Origin: Chloroflexota bacterium
Lineage (GTDB): Bacteria > Chloroflexota > Anaerolineae > Aggregatilineales > Aggregatilineaceae
NCBI GenBank assembly: GCA_012729765.1
Contig: JAAYCM010000074.1
Location: 62,001-126,000 of the forward strand
Direction: 5' to 3'
Length of the DNA stretch: 64,000 nt
Shown here: positions 18,675-27,624 of the stretch, piece after piece
Layout: every line of letters starts with the position of its first letter
Position numbering within the stretch: position 1 is the first letter of the stretch
The notes under the pieces: generated by a model
Told to the model about the DNA's origin: nothing
Databases searched by the model: none
Seen by the model: the letters and a program-made list of their open reading frames with translations, nothing else
Made by a program: the position numbers and the translations under genes

Positions 18675-19823
18675 TTACCTACGCTCATGCGGCGCTAAGA
18701 TTGTCTCTGGCTGACGGTGGCGGGGTTGAGTCTGGAATTCGTCCCAGGCATGCATGACATAGCCCGTCATGGCGCGGTGAAAGACCGCCGAGTCGAACTG
18801 CATGGCATGGGCGCGGATCGCCGCCGGATCGTAATCGCGCGGGTCGAATGCCTGGAGCGCGTGCGCCAGCGATTCAACCGTTTGCGCCTCGAAGAACGCG
18901 CCGGTCTTGCCCGGAATCACCGTATCGAGCGCGCCGCCGCCCTTGAACGCGATCACCGGACGCCCGGCGGCCTGGGCCTGCAGCGGCGTGATCCCGAAGT
19001 CTTCCAGGCCAGGGAAGATAAACGCCCGGCAGCGCGCCAGCAGATCGGGCAGGTCGTCATCGGGCACATAGCCAAGAAACTGGACGGTTGGCCCGGCCAG
19101 CGCTTCGAGCCGCTCTCGGTCACGCCCCTTGCCCGCGATCAGCAGCGGCAGCCCCAGTTGCGTACACGCCTGCACCGCCAGATCGATCCGTTTGTAGGGG
19201 ATCAGGCGCGAGACGATAAAGAAGTAGTCCTCGACCGTCTCAGACGGCGTGAAGCGCTCGGCCACTTCGGCAGGCGGGTAGATGATCGTCGAGTCGCGGT
19301 TGTAGTAGCGGCGGATGCGGGCCTGCACCTCGCGGCTGATGGCGATGAAGCGATCGACGCGCTGCGCGGCCCGGTAATCCCAGCCCCGGTAGAGCCGTGC
19401 GACCAGCCGCGCCGCCGCCTGGACAGGAGTTCCCAGCTTCTCGCGGGCCAGATAGCTCTCCAGCTCCCAGATATAGCGTGTGGGCGTCAGGCAGTAGCAG
19501 ATGTGCAGCGTCTCTGGCCCGGTGTGCAGCCCATGACAGAAGCCGCTCTTGTTGCTCAGCACCACATCGTATTCGGACAGATCGAGCCGGTCCCAGGCCA
19601 GCGGATAGAGCGGCAGGTAGCGCTGGTGATGCTCGTAGATGCCGGGCAGCCGGTCCATCCATGACGCGTGGATGTCCCAGGCACGGTAGGCGTCGGGCAT
19701 CAGGTCGGGCGCGTAGAGGCTGGTGTAGATCGGCGCGCCGGGATAGTCCTCGACCAGGTGCTCCAGCACATCTTCCGCACCGCCGATCTGGTTGAGCCAG
19801 TCGTGAACCAGCGCCAGCTTCAT
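18675..19823 (-). CDS. GT4-family glycosyltransferase
   Basis: This 382-residue GT-B enzyme has an N-terminal LVHDWLNQIGGAE (residues 5-17), the glycine/GGAE signature of GT4 enzymes acting on lipid-linked sugars. Its C-terminal donor domain contains FIVSRLIPYKRIDLAVQA and PGLEDFGITPLQAQAAGRPVIAFKGG, here given in part, with the E-x7-E donor motif. Related proteins include mannosyltransferases for surface polysaccharide, but donor and acceptor are unknown. The start is the ATG that overlaps the rnhB stop (ATGA), indicating translational coupling. Confidence 0.88.
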   Translation of the reverse strand: MKLALVHDWLNQIGGAEDVLEHLVEDYPGAPIYTSLYAPDLMPDAYRAWDIHASWMDRLPGIYEHHQRYLPLYPLAWDRLDLSEYDVVLSNKSGFCHGLHTGPETLHICYCLTPTRYIWELESYLAREKLGTPVQAAARLVARLYRGWDYRAAQRVDRFIAISREVQARIRRYYNRDSTIIYPPAEVAERFTPSETVEDYFFIVSRLIPYKRIDLAVQACTQLGLPLLIAGKGRDRERLEALAGPTVQFLGYVPDDDLPDLLARCRAFIFPGLEDFGITPLQAQAAGRPVIAFKGGGALDTVIPGKTGAFFEAQTVESLAHALQAFDPRDYDPAAIRAHAMQFDSAVFHRAMTGYVMHAWDEFQTQPRHRQPETILAPHERR

Positions 19824-20476
19824 CGCCACGACCCTTGCGGCCTGGACCGGTACACCATGCGCACCGGCGCGAATGACCGGCGGTGGATCGGCGTCACGCC
19901 AAACTCGTGCAGGGCGGCCTGGTGGCGCGCCGTGCCATAACCCTTGTGAGCGCGAAAACCATATTGGGGATACAGCAGGTCCATGTGGCACATAAAGCGA
20001 TCGCGTGTCACCTTGGCGAGAATGCTGGCCGCCGCGATGCTGAGCGACTTTTGATCGCCCTTGATGAGCGACGTGCAGGGCAGTTCCAGGTCGGGCAGCG
20101 TGAGCGCGTCGGTCAGCAGGGCATCGGGCCGCCCGTCCAGGGCCTCAATCGCGCGCTCCATCGCCAGCCGGGTGGCTTCGACCACCCCCATGCTGTCGAT
20201 CTCGTCGTGCGTGGCGCTGCCCACGCCGTAAGACAGCGCTGCCAGCTCGATCACCGGCAGCAGCTTCTCGCGCCGGTAGGGGGAGAGCAGCTTGGAGTCT
20301 TTGACGCCGGTCAGCGCGTGCATCAGATCGAGGCGGTCGAGCGGCAGGACGACTGCGCCGGCCATGATCGGCCCGGCCCAGGCCCCGCGCCCGGCTTCGT
20401 CCAGCCCGGCGATGAAGTAGTACCCGCCGCGCCGGGCCAGCTCAAGCTCATAGCTCAGACTAACCGTGTAAACCAT
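19820..20476 (-). CDS. rnhB: Ribonuclease HII
   Basis: RnhB nicks RNA of RNA-DNA hybrids and removes single ribonucleotides misincorporated in DNA. The 218-residue protein carries the DEAGRGAWAGP motif (first acidic pair), the SIAAASILAKVTRD block and YPQYGFRAHKGYGT. The start at 20476 (MVYTV) is chosen because the preceding 60 codons read into the upstream glycosyltransferase with no family similarity. It overlaps that gene's end by 17 nt and the next by 4 nt, so a housekeeping nuclease is translated inside a glycan operon. Confidence 0.94.
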   Translation of the reverse strand: MVYTVSLSYELELARRGGYYFIAGLDEAGRGAWAGPIMAGAVVLPLDRLDLMHALTGVKDSKLLSPYRREKLLPVIELAALSYGVGSATHDEIDSMGVVEATRLAMERAIEALDGRPDALLTDALTLPDLELPCTSLIKGDQKSLSIAAASILAKVTRDRFMCHMDLLYPQYGFRAHKGYGTARHQAALHEFGVTPIHRRSFAPVRMVYRSRPQGSWR

Positions 20477-21251
20477 CACCTGTTCGCCTGTACAGCCCAC
20501 GCAGACCGTTGCGCCGGATTTTGAACACCTCGACAAACATGTCGATGGAATCGTGGATCGGGTGTATCCGTGTGTTGGCCTTATAGTACCAGTGAATCGG
20601 CACCTCCACGATCCGGTAGCCGCGTTGGAGCGCCGCGTAGAGCACCTCGACATCAAAGCTCCAGCCGTTCATCGTTTGCAGCGGGAACAGGTCTTCGGCG
20701 GCCTCGGCGCGGAACATCTTGAAGCCGCACTGCGTATCCTGGAAGCCCGGCACGGCGAACCAGCGGACGATGGTATTGAAGACGCGCCCCATCAGGTGCC
20801 GGTACCAGGGTTCGTCATAACGCACTGCGCCGGGGGCCTCGCGCGAGGCAATCGCGATGTCGTACTGGTCCAGATTGGGCGGCAGGAACTTGCCGATCTC
20901 TTCAATCGGCATCGACAGATCGGCGTCACAGATGAAGCGGTACTGCCCCCGCGCGGCCAGTATCCCGGCCCGCACCGCCGCACCTTTGCCCTGGGTGCCC
21001 TCAAACAGCACGCGCACACACGGGAACTCGGCGGCGAACTCCTGCGCGATAGCCTGGGTCTGGTCGTGGCTGTTGTTGTCCACCACGATAACCTCAGCGG
21101 AGTATGCCTGCCGGGTGATAAACTCGGTGATCAACTTCAGGCTTTGCGGCAGGCGGGCTGCCTCGTTGTACGCCGGGATCACGATTGAGAGCAGCGGGGC
21201 TTCGCTGCGAGTCTGGTGGTTATCGCTGACCAACGAGTACTCCAATCTCAC
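20460..21251 (-). CDS. GT2 glycosyltransferase, dolichyl-P-glucose-synthase-like
   Basis: The 263-residue GT-A protein shows LSIVIPAYNEAARLP (about 21-35), VIVVDNNSHDQT, CDADLSMP (the metal-binding DxD) and the QCGFKMFR/NGWSFDVEVLY block. These are typical of ALG5/DPM1-like polyprenyl-phosphate glycosyltransferases. It most likely loads a sugar onto undecaprenyl phosphate; the sugar is not identifiable. No membrane helix is seen at the C-terminus. The start is a GTG overlapping the upstream stop as GTGA. Confidence 0.87.
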   Translation of the reverse strand: MRLEYSLVSDNHQTRSEAPLLSIVIPAYNEAARLPQSLKLITEFITRQAYSAEVIVVDNNSHDQTQAIAQEFAAEFPCVRVLFEGTQGKGAAVRAGILAARGQYRFICDADLSMPIEEIGKFLPPNLDQYDIAIASREAPGAVRYDEPWYRHLMGRVFNTIVRWFAVPGFQDTQCGFKMFRAEAAEDLFPLQTMNGWSFDVEVLYAALQRGYRIVEVPIHWYYKANTRIHPIHDSIDMFVEVFKIRRNGLRGLYRRTGDGLHG

Positions 21252-22234
21252 TGACGCGGGTCATCGCCAGGGGGCACCGGCATCAGGATCGATTCAAGAT
21301 ATGCTATAGATACACGCCGCCCCTGCTGAATGGCGCGGCGCTTGCGTAACATTTTTGGGACACCGGCGAGGGCAGCGGTCATGCCGCGTAGCCGTGCGCG
21401 AGCAGCGGCTCCACGCCAGGCGCGCAGCGCTTCCCAGGCCAGGCCCCACTGCGCGCGCAGAATTTTGCGCCAGTGTTTGCGCCACAGGGCCGCCGGGTAA
21501 TCCTTGATCAGAATCCAGATCGTGTTACGGCCATCGTAGAAGCTGGCCGTAACTCCGCCGCCGGTCGCCGCGAGATGGTGGTACACTACCGCGTTTGGTG
21601 TGTAGATGCAACGGTAGCCGGTGAGCTGGGCGCGCCACGCCAGGTCCATATCTTCGCACGAGAAGAAGAAGTCGTCGTCGAGCAGGCCGACGTCATCAAG
21701 CAGGGCGCGGCGATAGGTCGACGAGCCGCCGCATGCGCTGAAGACGTACTCTTCGTGGTCGTACTGGCCGCGATCCTCTTCCCACACGCCCCGGTTCACC
21801 AGCCGCCCATCGACGCGGTAGAGATCCCCTGCCGTGTGAAAGCGGCGGCGGTCATTGAACAGCAGCATCTTCGAGGCGACCAGCCCCGTGTCCGGGTAGC
21901 GCTCGAAGGCATCCACGACGGCGGCAGCCCAGCCGGGATCGACCTCGGTATCGTTGTTCAGCAGCGCGACATATGCCCCCCCGGCGGCCTGCATCCCGGT
22001 GTTACACGCGCCGGTGAAGCCGCGATTCTGAGGCAGGGCGATCACGCGCACCTCAGGATAGCACTCGGCCAGCAGCGCCAGCGATCCATCGGTCGAGGCG
22101 TTGTCGGCCACGATCACTTCGAGGCGCGGGTAGGTCTGGGCGCGCAGGGCATCAAGGCAGGGCGGCAGGTGGTGCGCGCCGTTCCAGTTCGGGATTACGA
22201 CCGAGAACAGGGGCAGATCGGTGTCGGCGGACAT
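21248..22234 (-). CDS. GT2 glycosyltransferase, rhamnosyltransferase-like
   Basis: The 328-residue protein has FSVVIPNWNGAHHLPPCL (10-27), VIVADNASTDGS, a LLNNDTEVDPGW metal-binding block, the FSACGGSSTYRR acceptor-side segment and SCEDMDLAWRA with the catalytic-base region. This pattern is that of the WbbL/rhamnosyltransferase branch of GT2. Lying 3 nt after a dTDP-rhamnose-pathway reductase, it probably uses dTDP-rhamnose, but this is inference. A basic C-terminus (residues 280-315) may help membrane association. Confidence 0.86.
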   Translation of the reverse strand: MSADTDLPLFSVVIPNWNGAHHLPPCLDALRAQTYPRLEVIVADNASTDGSLALLAECYPEVRVIALPQNRGFTGACNTGMQAAGGAYVALLNNDTEVDPGWAAAVVDAFERYPDTGLVASKMLLFNDRRRFHTAGDLYRVDGRLVNRGVWEEDRGQYDHEEYVFSACGGSSTYRRALLDDVGLLDDDFFFSCEDMDLAWRAQLTGYRCIYTPNAVVYHHLAATGGGVTASFYDGRNTIWILIKDYPAALWRKHWRKILRAQWGLAWEALRAWRGAAARARLRGMTAALAGVPKMLRKRRAIQQGRRVSIAYLESILMPVPPGDDPRQ

Positions 22235-22237
22235 GGG

Positions 22238-23092
22238 CTACGGCTCGCGAAGGCGCTCGGCTTCCAGAAAGGCGGCGACGGCATCCTGCCAGGGGCGCAG
22301 GGTGATGCCCAACCGGGCAGCGGCGAAATTGCGCAGAATGCTGCGCGGCGGCGGGCACGAGGCGCGCCGGTACTCAGCCAGGGTGATCGGCTCGATGGGC
22401 GTGCCGGTGTAGCCGGCCAGATCGAGCACGTGCCGCGCCAGCGTATAGCGTGAGCAGTGCCCCGCGTTGACCAGGTGGTAGATGCCATAGCGCCCGGTTT
22501 CGATCAGGGCGGTGATGGCGGCGGCCAGATCGCGGCTGTAGGTCGGTGAGGCGACTTCGTTCGTGACGACGCGCAGCGGCTGCCCGGCTCCGGCGGCGCT
22601 CAGAATCGCGTGCACGAAATTCTGCCCGCCATGCGCGATCAGCCACGAGGTGCGCACGATGAAATGGCGCGCCACGAGATCGCGCACAAGCTGTTCGCCA
22701 ACCCACTTGCTATAGCCGTAGGGGTTGGGCGGGTTGGGGCGGTCGTATTCCTGATAGGCTGCGCGCGCGCGCCCGTCGAACACTTCGTTGGTGCTGACGT
22801 AAAGCAGGGCGGCATCGTGGGCCTGGCAGGCCTGGGCGACAGCCTGCGTGCCATAGCCGTTGATCGCTAGCGCTTCGTCAGGGTGCTCGGCGCAGTAATC
22901 GACCGCCGTCAGCGCGGCGCAGTGCAGCACCAGCTCCGGGCGCACTTCAGCGACCGTCTGCTGTACGCGCTCGAAGTCCGTGATATCCATCTGGCCCACA
23001 TCTACGCCGGTTATGGTGTGCTGCCGCGCCTGTAACTGGCGGGCCAGCTCGCCCCCCAGCCGGCCGCCAGCGCCTGTTATCAGGATTCGCAT
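22238..23092 (-). CDS. dTDP-4-dehydrorhamnose reductase-like (RmlD)
   Basis: RmlD reduces dTDP-4-keto-L-rhamnose to dTDP-L-rhamnose with NAD(P)H. The 284-residue short-chain dehydrogenase has the N-terminal ITGAGGRLGGELARQL (residues 5-20), a Thr/Tyr catalytic pair with YGYSKWVGEQ (YxxxK) and SWLIAHGG, all as in RmlD. rmlA, rmlB and rmlC are not in the window, so the exact sugar is uncertain. It is the first gene of the minus-strand glycan operon. Confidence 0.86.
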   Translation of the reverse strand: MRILITGAGGRLGGELARQLQARQHTITGVDVGQMDITDFERVQQTVAEVRPELVLHCAALTAVDYCAEHPDEALAINGYGTQAVAQACQAHDAALLYVSTNEVFDGRARAAYQEYDRPNPPNPYGYSKWVGEQLVRDLVARHFIVRTSWLIAHGGQNFVHAILSAAGAGQPLRVVTNEVASPTYSRDLAAAITALIETGRYGIYHLVNAGHCSRYTLARHVLDLAGYTGTPIEPITLAEYRRASCPPPRSILRNFAAARLGITLRPWQDAVAAFLEAERLREP

Positions 23093-23455
23093 GGACCGCC
23101 TATCCTACCCTCGATGCTCGACCGGGCCGGTAAATGGATTGGTTTGCCCGGCCCGCAAACGGGGAACATTATACCGGATCGGCCTCACTCGTAAAAAACC
23201 TGGAAAAATTCTATCAAAATACTTGCCTTACATCCTGGTTGCACCAAACAATATAAGTAGGGTGGGATGCTCCAAAGTATAAACGATCTTTATGCTTCAC
23301 TAACCTTTCTTTATACTGCTTGACACAAAATGCATGAATCGTTACAATCATGTCATTGAAAGTTAAAGAAATTCACAGAGCGACATCAGCCAACAATCCT
23401 TCTCCGGGTTGCGGGCTTCCTTTTTTCCGCTCGCTTCATAGTCAAGGCTCGTATT
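23093..23455. other. 363-bp divergent intergenic region (rmlD-like / DUF177-sigA)
   Basis: No gene is visible here. On the minus strand a TATAAT at 23168-23173 with a weak -35 (TTTTAC, 17 nt) may serve the rmlD-like gene. A hairpin with CGGGCCGG (23123-23130) and CCGGCCCG (23148-23155) lies in its leader. On the plus strand a consensus promoter occupies 23320-23348. The leader of about 100 nt before DUF177 shows no recognised riboswitch. The stretch 23190-23330 is noticeably AT-rich. Confidence 0.6.
23320..23348 (+). promoter_or_regulatory. Consensus sigma-70 promoter of DUF177-sigA operon
   Basis: TTGACA (23320-23325), a 17-nt spacer and TACAAT (23343-23348) form one of the strongest promoters in the window. 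It precedes DUF177 and, by read-through, the primary sigma factor. Confidence 0.85.
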
Positions 23456-24004
23456 GTGAGTAACACCAGTCACCAAAGCTTTGTCAACCGCCGTGTTCTC
23501 CGGATCAACGTCGGCTTTTTATTGGCTCAAAGCGCCGGCTACCAGCGTATTATCGAGCTGGATATGCCTCGCGTGCGGGTAGACGAGGACCTCGATCTCG
23601 ACTATCTGCGGGGCGAACTGAAGCTCAGCCGGAACGCACGCGGCATTCTTGTGCAGGGCCAGGTCGAAACCAGCGTGCTAAGCGAATGCGCGCGCTGCCT
23701 CACGATGACGCCTATCCCCGTCACCTTTGTGCTCGAAGAACTGTTCGCCTATCCGCCGCTGCCCGAAGCTGAGTATGCCGTCGAGGACACCGGCTTTCTG
23801 GATCTGGCGCCTTTGCTGCGTGAAGAGGCGATTCTGGCTATCCCAATGGACGCGCTTTGCCGCCCCGACTGTGCCGGTCTGTGCCCGGAATGCGGCAAAA
23901 ACCTCAATGAAGGCCCATGTGATTGTCAGCCTGAGGAGATTGATCCGCGCCTGGAGGCTCTACGGAAACTGCGCGATCAGGATGATCGCGACGAGAACAC
24001 CTGA
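23456..24004 (+). CDS. DUF177 (YceD-family) protein
   Basis: YceD-family proteins are linked to 23S rRNA accumulation and are normally encoded directly before rpmF. This 182-residue protein has the family Cys pair ECARC (78, 81), the C-terminal [13 protein letters not shown] (135-147, four Cys) and [16 protein letters not shown]. These may bind zinc. The start is a GTG at 23456 with a weak AAGG upstream. Unusually, it precedes the sigma factor gene by 56 nt, while rpmF is 22 kb away. Confidence 0.88.
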   Translation: MSNTSHQSFVNRRVLRINVGFLLAQSAGYQRIIELDMPRVRVDEDLDLDYLRGELKLSRNARGILVQGQVETSVLSECARCLTMTPIPVTFVLEELFAYPPLPEAEYAVEDTGFLDLAPLLREEAILAIPMDALCRPDCAGLCPECGKNLNEGPCDCQPEEIDPRLEALRKLRDQDDRDENT

Positions 24005-24060
24005 TTTACCGGGTTGCTTGCATAAGCTGTAGCGCTGTAAAAAGGGGGAAGTTAGCGTTG

Positions 24061-25260
24061 ATGGACGAGTACGGCGACGACTATAGCAGTACAGGCAAAA
24101 AGAACCAGTATCTAGCCGTGATGGGGCTGCTTCTCGAAAAAGCAGACAATCAGGGGTTTTTGACCACCGACGATATTCTTGAAGTGCTGCCCGACAGTGA
24201 CGAATCAGCCGAACAGCTTGAAGACATCTGTATGTGGCTTCAGGCCAACGAGGTTGAGGTTTTTGGCGACAAACCCGGCGATCTCGCCGCCTCGAAGCTG
24301 GACGACGGCGATGATCTGGATGATGACGAGGCGTTCGATCTGAGCGGCGTTTCGTCGGATGACACGGTGGGGCTGTATCTTAAGGAAATGGCGCGCGTGC
24401 CCCTGCTGTCTACCGACGAAGAGGTCGATCTGGCGATGCGGCTGGAAGCGGGTAACGTGGCCCGCGCGGAGCTGGCTCGCCTGGGCGCTGAGGCTAGCCC
24501 AGAGCTGGTGCGCGAACTGGAAGCGATCATCGAAGACGGCAAGGCCGCGCGCGATCATCTGATCAAAGCCAACACGCGGCTGGTCGTCAGCATCGCCAAG
24601 AAGTATATGGGGCGCGGCGTGCACTTCCTCGACCTGATCCAGGAAGGCAACCTGGGCCTGATGAAAGCCGTCGAGAAGTTCGACTACACGCGCGGCTACC
24701 GTTTCAGCACCTATGCGACATGGTGGATCCGGCAGACGATCACCCGCGCCATCGCCGACCAGGGCCGCACGATCCGCGTGCCGGTGCATATGTCGGACCG
24801 CATCCGGCGGCTGTATAAGACCGCGCGGCAGTTGGAGCAGGAAAACGGGCGCAAGCCGACCCCCGAAGAGATCGCAGCCCAGATGGACCTCGAGCCGCGT
24901 AAAGTCCAGTGGATGCTCAAAGTAAGCTGGCGGCCTATGAGCCTCGAGCGCCCGGTGGGCGAAGAAGAGGACAGCGAGTTGGGCAGCTTCATCGAAGACA
25001 TGACCACGCCGACTCCCACCCAGAGCGCGTATGAAAATCTGCTGCGCGAAAAAGTGGAAGAGGTGCTCGGTACGCTGACTGCGCGCGAGGCGCGTATTTT
25101 GCGGCTGCGCTTTGGCCTGCAAAACGGGCGCAGCTACACGTTGGAAGAGGTCGGCCAGAAGTTCGGCCTGACGCGCGAGCGCATCCGGCAGATCGAAGGC
25201 AAGGCGCTGCGGCGGCTGCGGCATCCGCGCCGGTCGCGCCAACTGCGCGATTTCACTTAG
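24061..25260 (+). CDS. rpoD: Primary RNA polymerase sigma factor (RpoD/SigA)
   Basis: The 399-residue protein has region 1.1 (residues 1-90, acidic towards the end), region 1.2 ([17 protein letters not shown]), region 2 with [17 protein letters not shown] and [15 protein letters not shown], region 3 and region 4 with [22 protein letters not shown]. Regions 2.4 and 4.2 match the residues that read TATAAT and TTGACA. That agrees with the promoters seen throughout the window. The ATG at 24061 follows AAGGGGGAA; a TTG one codon earlier is possible. A strong terminator closes the transcript. Confidence 0.95.
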   Translation: MDEYGDDYSSTGKKNQYLAVMGLLLEKADNQGFLTTDDILEVLPDSDESAEQLEDICMWLQANEVEVFGDKPGDLAASKLDDGDDLDDDEAFDLSGVSSDDTVGLYLKEMARVPLLSTDEEVDLAMRLEAGNVARAELARLGAEASPELVRELEAIIEDGKAARDHLIKANTRLVVSIAKKYMGRGVHFLDLIQEGNLGLMKAVEKFDYTRGYRFSTYATWWIRQTITRAIADQGRTIRVPVHMSDRIRRLYKTARQLEQENGRKPTPEEIAAQMDLEPRKVQWMLKVSWRPMSLERPVGEEEDSELGSFIEDMTTPTPTQSAYENLLREKVEEVLGTLTAREARILRLRFGLQNGRSYTLEEVGQKFGLTRERIRQIEGKALRRLRHPRRSRQLRDFT

Positions 25261-25346
25261 CGTTGAATCTAGAGCCAGCGGAGCGTCTTTTTGAAACGGC
25301 CCGCCGCTATACTATGCTTGACAGCCATCTTACCAGGTGATTATCC

Positions 25347-25375
25347 AGCGCCACCCCTCGCGGTGGCGTTTTTAT
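25347..25375 (+). terminator. Intrinsic terminator of DUF177-sigA operon
   Basis: CGCCACC (25349-25355) and GGTGGCG (25362-25368) form a perfect stem with a 6-nt loop, followed by TTTTTATT. It lies 88 nt after the sigma factor stop. Confidence 0.85.
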
Positions 25376-25405
25376 TGCGCGGTGGGGGCCGCAAAACGGG
25401 GCAGG

Positions 25406-25434
25406 TTGACATCCTTCTGCAATCCCCGTATACT
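25406..25434 (+). promoter_or_regulatory. Consensus promoter of FHA gene
   Basis: TTGACA (25406-25411) and TATACT (25429-25434) are spaced by 17 nt, about 58 nt before the FHA start codon and just after the sigA terminator. Confidence 0.8.
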
Positions 25435-25492
25435 CCCAACCGTCGGCTTTATCGGTTTCCCGCCACTTCCTACGCGCGAGGAGGCAGTGTTT

Positions 25493-26182
25493 ATGCAAGG
25501 CAGCAGCAGCTTCCGGCTGATTGTCCGTCGCGGCCCCCAGCCTAATCAGGTTTATGAGCTTAACAAAGGCATTATTACCCTGGGCCGCGACATTACGAAC
25601 GACATTGTGATCAATGATCCTGAGGTGAGCCGCCACCACTGCCGCCTGACGCAGGGCGGCGGGGGCTATACGCTCGAAGATCTCGGATCGACCAATGGCA
25701 CGTTTGTGAATGGCCAGCGCCTGACCGGCGCGCGCCCGCTCTCGAACGGCGACACGATCGGCCTGGGCGAAACGGTGACACTGGCCTACGAAGCGCTGGT
25801 GGCGGGGATGCAGGCGGCGACGATGGCGACCAGTGCGCCGCCGCCCGGTGGTGAGTACCGGCCCGGCCAGGCGCCGGGTTATGGACAGCGCGACTACGGC
25901 GCGCCTCAGGCCCCGGCGGGCGCCTATCCGGGCGCGCCGGCCCAGCCCTACGGCCCTCAGCCGCAGCAGCCGGCAGGCTACGAGTATGACTACCAGGAAG
26001 AACCCTATGAAGGCGGCGGCGCCGGGCGCTGGGTAGTCCTGAGCTGCGGCTGCTTCCTGGTGCTGTGCATCGTGACTTCGGTCATCGGCGTGATCATCAT
26101 CGACTCGCAGTGCCTGTGGGGCGACATCCCGGTCATTTCCGATATGTTCGATCTGGGAGTCAGGCCAGGCGCGTGCGAATAA
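25493..26182 (+). CDS. FHA-domain protein with Gly/Pro/Tyr linker and C-terminal membrane helix
   Basis: Residues 1-100 form an FHA domain that should bind phosphothreonine peptides: ITLGRDITNDIVI, PEVSRHHCRL and DLGSTNGTFVNGQ carry the conserved Gly-Arg, Ser-Arg-His and Asn. Residues 110-175 are rich in Gly, Pro, Gln and Tyr. A membrane helix follows (about 181-203), with a short external tail containing two Cys. The 229-residue start at 25493 follows GAGGAGG; upstream in-frame codons overlap the promoter. The partner kinase is unknown; the kinase-like protein at 40.2 kb looks catalytically impaired. Confidence 0.85.
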   Translation: MQGSSSFRLIVRRGPQPNQVYELNKGIITLGRDITNDIVINDPEVSRHHCRLTQGGGGYTLEDLGSTNGTFVNGQRLTGARPLSNGDTIGLGETVTLAYEALVAGMQAATMATSAPPPGGEYRPGQAPGYGQRDYGAPQAPAGAYPGAPAQPYGPQPQQPAGYEYDYQEEPYEGGGAGRWVVLSCGCFLVLCIVTSVIGVIIIDSQCLWGDIPVISDMFDLGVRPGACE

Positions 26183-26262
26183 CCAGCCCTGGCATGTGTT
26201 GACGCGCGCGGAGCGTTCGGCGGGAACGACTCAACTGCTGTGCGACACGATCTAGTTAAGGC

Positions 26263-26290
26263 AACGCCCGGTTTGGCCGGGCGTTTTTAT
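26263..26290 (+). terminator. Intrinsic terminator after FHA gene
   Basis: AACGCCCGG (26263-26271) and CCGGGCGTT (26277-26285) pair perfectly around a 5-nt loop, followed by TTTAT. Confidence 0.85.
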
Positions 26291-26313
26291 TGCGCAAGGT
26301 CGGCTCCACACCC

Positions 26314-26322
26314 TGCTATAAT
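26314..26322 (+). promoter_or_regulatory. Extended -10 promoter of moeA
   Basis: TGCTATAAT combines a consensus -10 (26317-26322) with the TGn extension. No good -35 lies at 16-18 nt. It is 29 nt before the moeA start. Confidence 0.5.
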
Positions 26323-26351
26323 CTGAGGCGACGCACGCGGGAGGGATAATC

Positions 26352-27617
26352 GTGGCCGATCTGCTCAACGTCGATGACACACTCAACCGTATTCTTCAGC
26401 AAATACACCCCCTGAGCACCGAAGAAACCCCGATCGCTGAGGCATTGGGGCGCGTGCTGGCGCAGGATATCGTCGCCCCGATCGATCTGCCGCCGTTCGC
26501 TAATTCCAGCATGGATGGTTACGCCGTACGGGCCGAAGATGTCACCGGGGCGGGGCACGGGCAGCCGGTGCGCCTGGCCGTAAAATTCGACATCCGGGCC
26601 GGAGATATGCCGATCGGAGCGGTTGGCCCGCACGAAGCCGCGCGGATCATGACTGGCGCGCCGCTGCCGGAGGGGGCGGATGCCGTCGTGCCGGTCGAGC
26701 AGACCGACGATCAGTGGCGCTCGGATGGGCACGCGCGCCTGCCGGAGACGGTGGCGATCTATCGCCATGCGCGCCGGGGCGACAATGTGCGCCCGTCCGG
26801 CGAGGATATTCGCGCCGGTGAGACGGTGCTCCAGGCCGGGACCGCACTCCGCCCCCAGGATATCGGTGTGCTGGTATCGCTGGGGCAGGGGCGCGTGCCG
26901 GTGGTCCGCCAGCCGCGCGTCGTGATCCTGGCAACCGGCGACGAGTTGGTCGATGTGGGCGAGCCGCTTGGGCCGGGCCAGATTCGCAACAGCAACAGCT
27001 ATGTGCTGGCCGGGCTGGTGGCCGAGAACGGCGGGATTCCGATCCGGCTGCCAACCGCACGCGATTCGCTGGACGATGTACGGCGCTGCTTCCGGGCGGC
27101 GCTCGACCAGCAGCCGGACCTGATTATCAGCTCGGCGGGCGTTTCGGTCGGCACGCATGATGTCGTGCGGGATGTCGTGCAGGAACTGGGCGAGGTGATG
27201 ATGTGGCGCGTCAACTTGCGCCCCGGCAAGCCGCTCGCATTCGGACAGGTGGGCGGGGTGCCGTTCTTCGGACTGCCGGGTAATCCCGTTTCGGCGATGG
27301 TCACATTCGATGTGTTTGTGCGCCCGGCCCTGGCGGTGTTGAGCGGCAGGCAGGATCACGCCGCGCCGCTGGTCCACGCGCTGACCGGCGAACCGATCAG
27401 GTCGGACGGGCGGCGCAGCTATCTGCGGGTGCGGCTCAGCGATGAAAACGGGCAGCTTATCGCCCGGCTGACCGGCACGCAAAGCTCCGGCGCGCTGCTT
27501 TCGATGGTCCAGGCCGACGGCCTGCTGATCGTCCCCGAAGGCGTGACGGATGTTCCGGCGGGCACGCGGCTGTCGGTGCGCCTGCTGCGGCCCGTGAATA
27601 GGCCCGGCAGCCGGTAG
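26352..27617 (+). CDS. moeA: Molybdopterin molybdenumtransferase
   Basis: MoeA inserts molybdate into adenylylated molybdopterin to complete the molybdenum cofactor. The 421-residue protein shows domain markers in order: EALGRVLAQDI, LPPFANSSMDGYAVRA, IMTGAPLPEGADAVVPVE, DIRAGETVL and the MogA-like domain with ATGDELV, NSNSYVLAG and SAGVSVGTHD. PGNPVSAMVTF and a C-terminal beta domain follow. The start is GTG with GAGGGA just upstream. Its stop is 7 nt from the convergent reductase gene. A sulfite-oxidase-like molybdoenzyme 1.6 kb away and moaB at 42.7 kb suggest it is needed here. Confidence 0.95.
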   Translation: MADLLNVDDTLNRILQQIHPLSTEETPIAEALGRVLAQDIVAPIDLPPFANSSMDGYAVRAEDVTGAGHGQPVRLAVKFDIRAGDMPIGAVGPHEAARIMTGAPLPEGADAVVPVEQTDDQWRSDGHARLPETVAIYRHARRGDNVRPSGEDIRAGETVLQAGTALRPQDIGVLVSLGQGRVPVVRQPRVVILATGDELVDVGEPLGPGQIRNSNSYVLAGLVAENGGIPIRLPTARDSLDDVRRCFRAALDQQPDLIISSAGVSVGTHDVVRDVVQELGEVMMWRVNLRPGKPLAFGQVGGVPFFGLPGNPVSAMVTFDVFVRPALAVLSGRQDHAAPLVHALTGEPIRSDGRRSYLRVRLSDENGQLIARLTGTQSSGALLSMVQADGLLIVPEGVTDVPAGTRLSVRLLRPVNRPGSR

Positions 27618-27624
27618 GCTTGCG

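Noticed and set aside
24037-24060. TTG start one codon before the rpoD ATG
   Set aside because: The ATG at 24061 is the stronger start codon and has suitable spacing from AAGGGGGAA.
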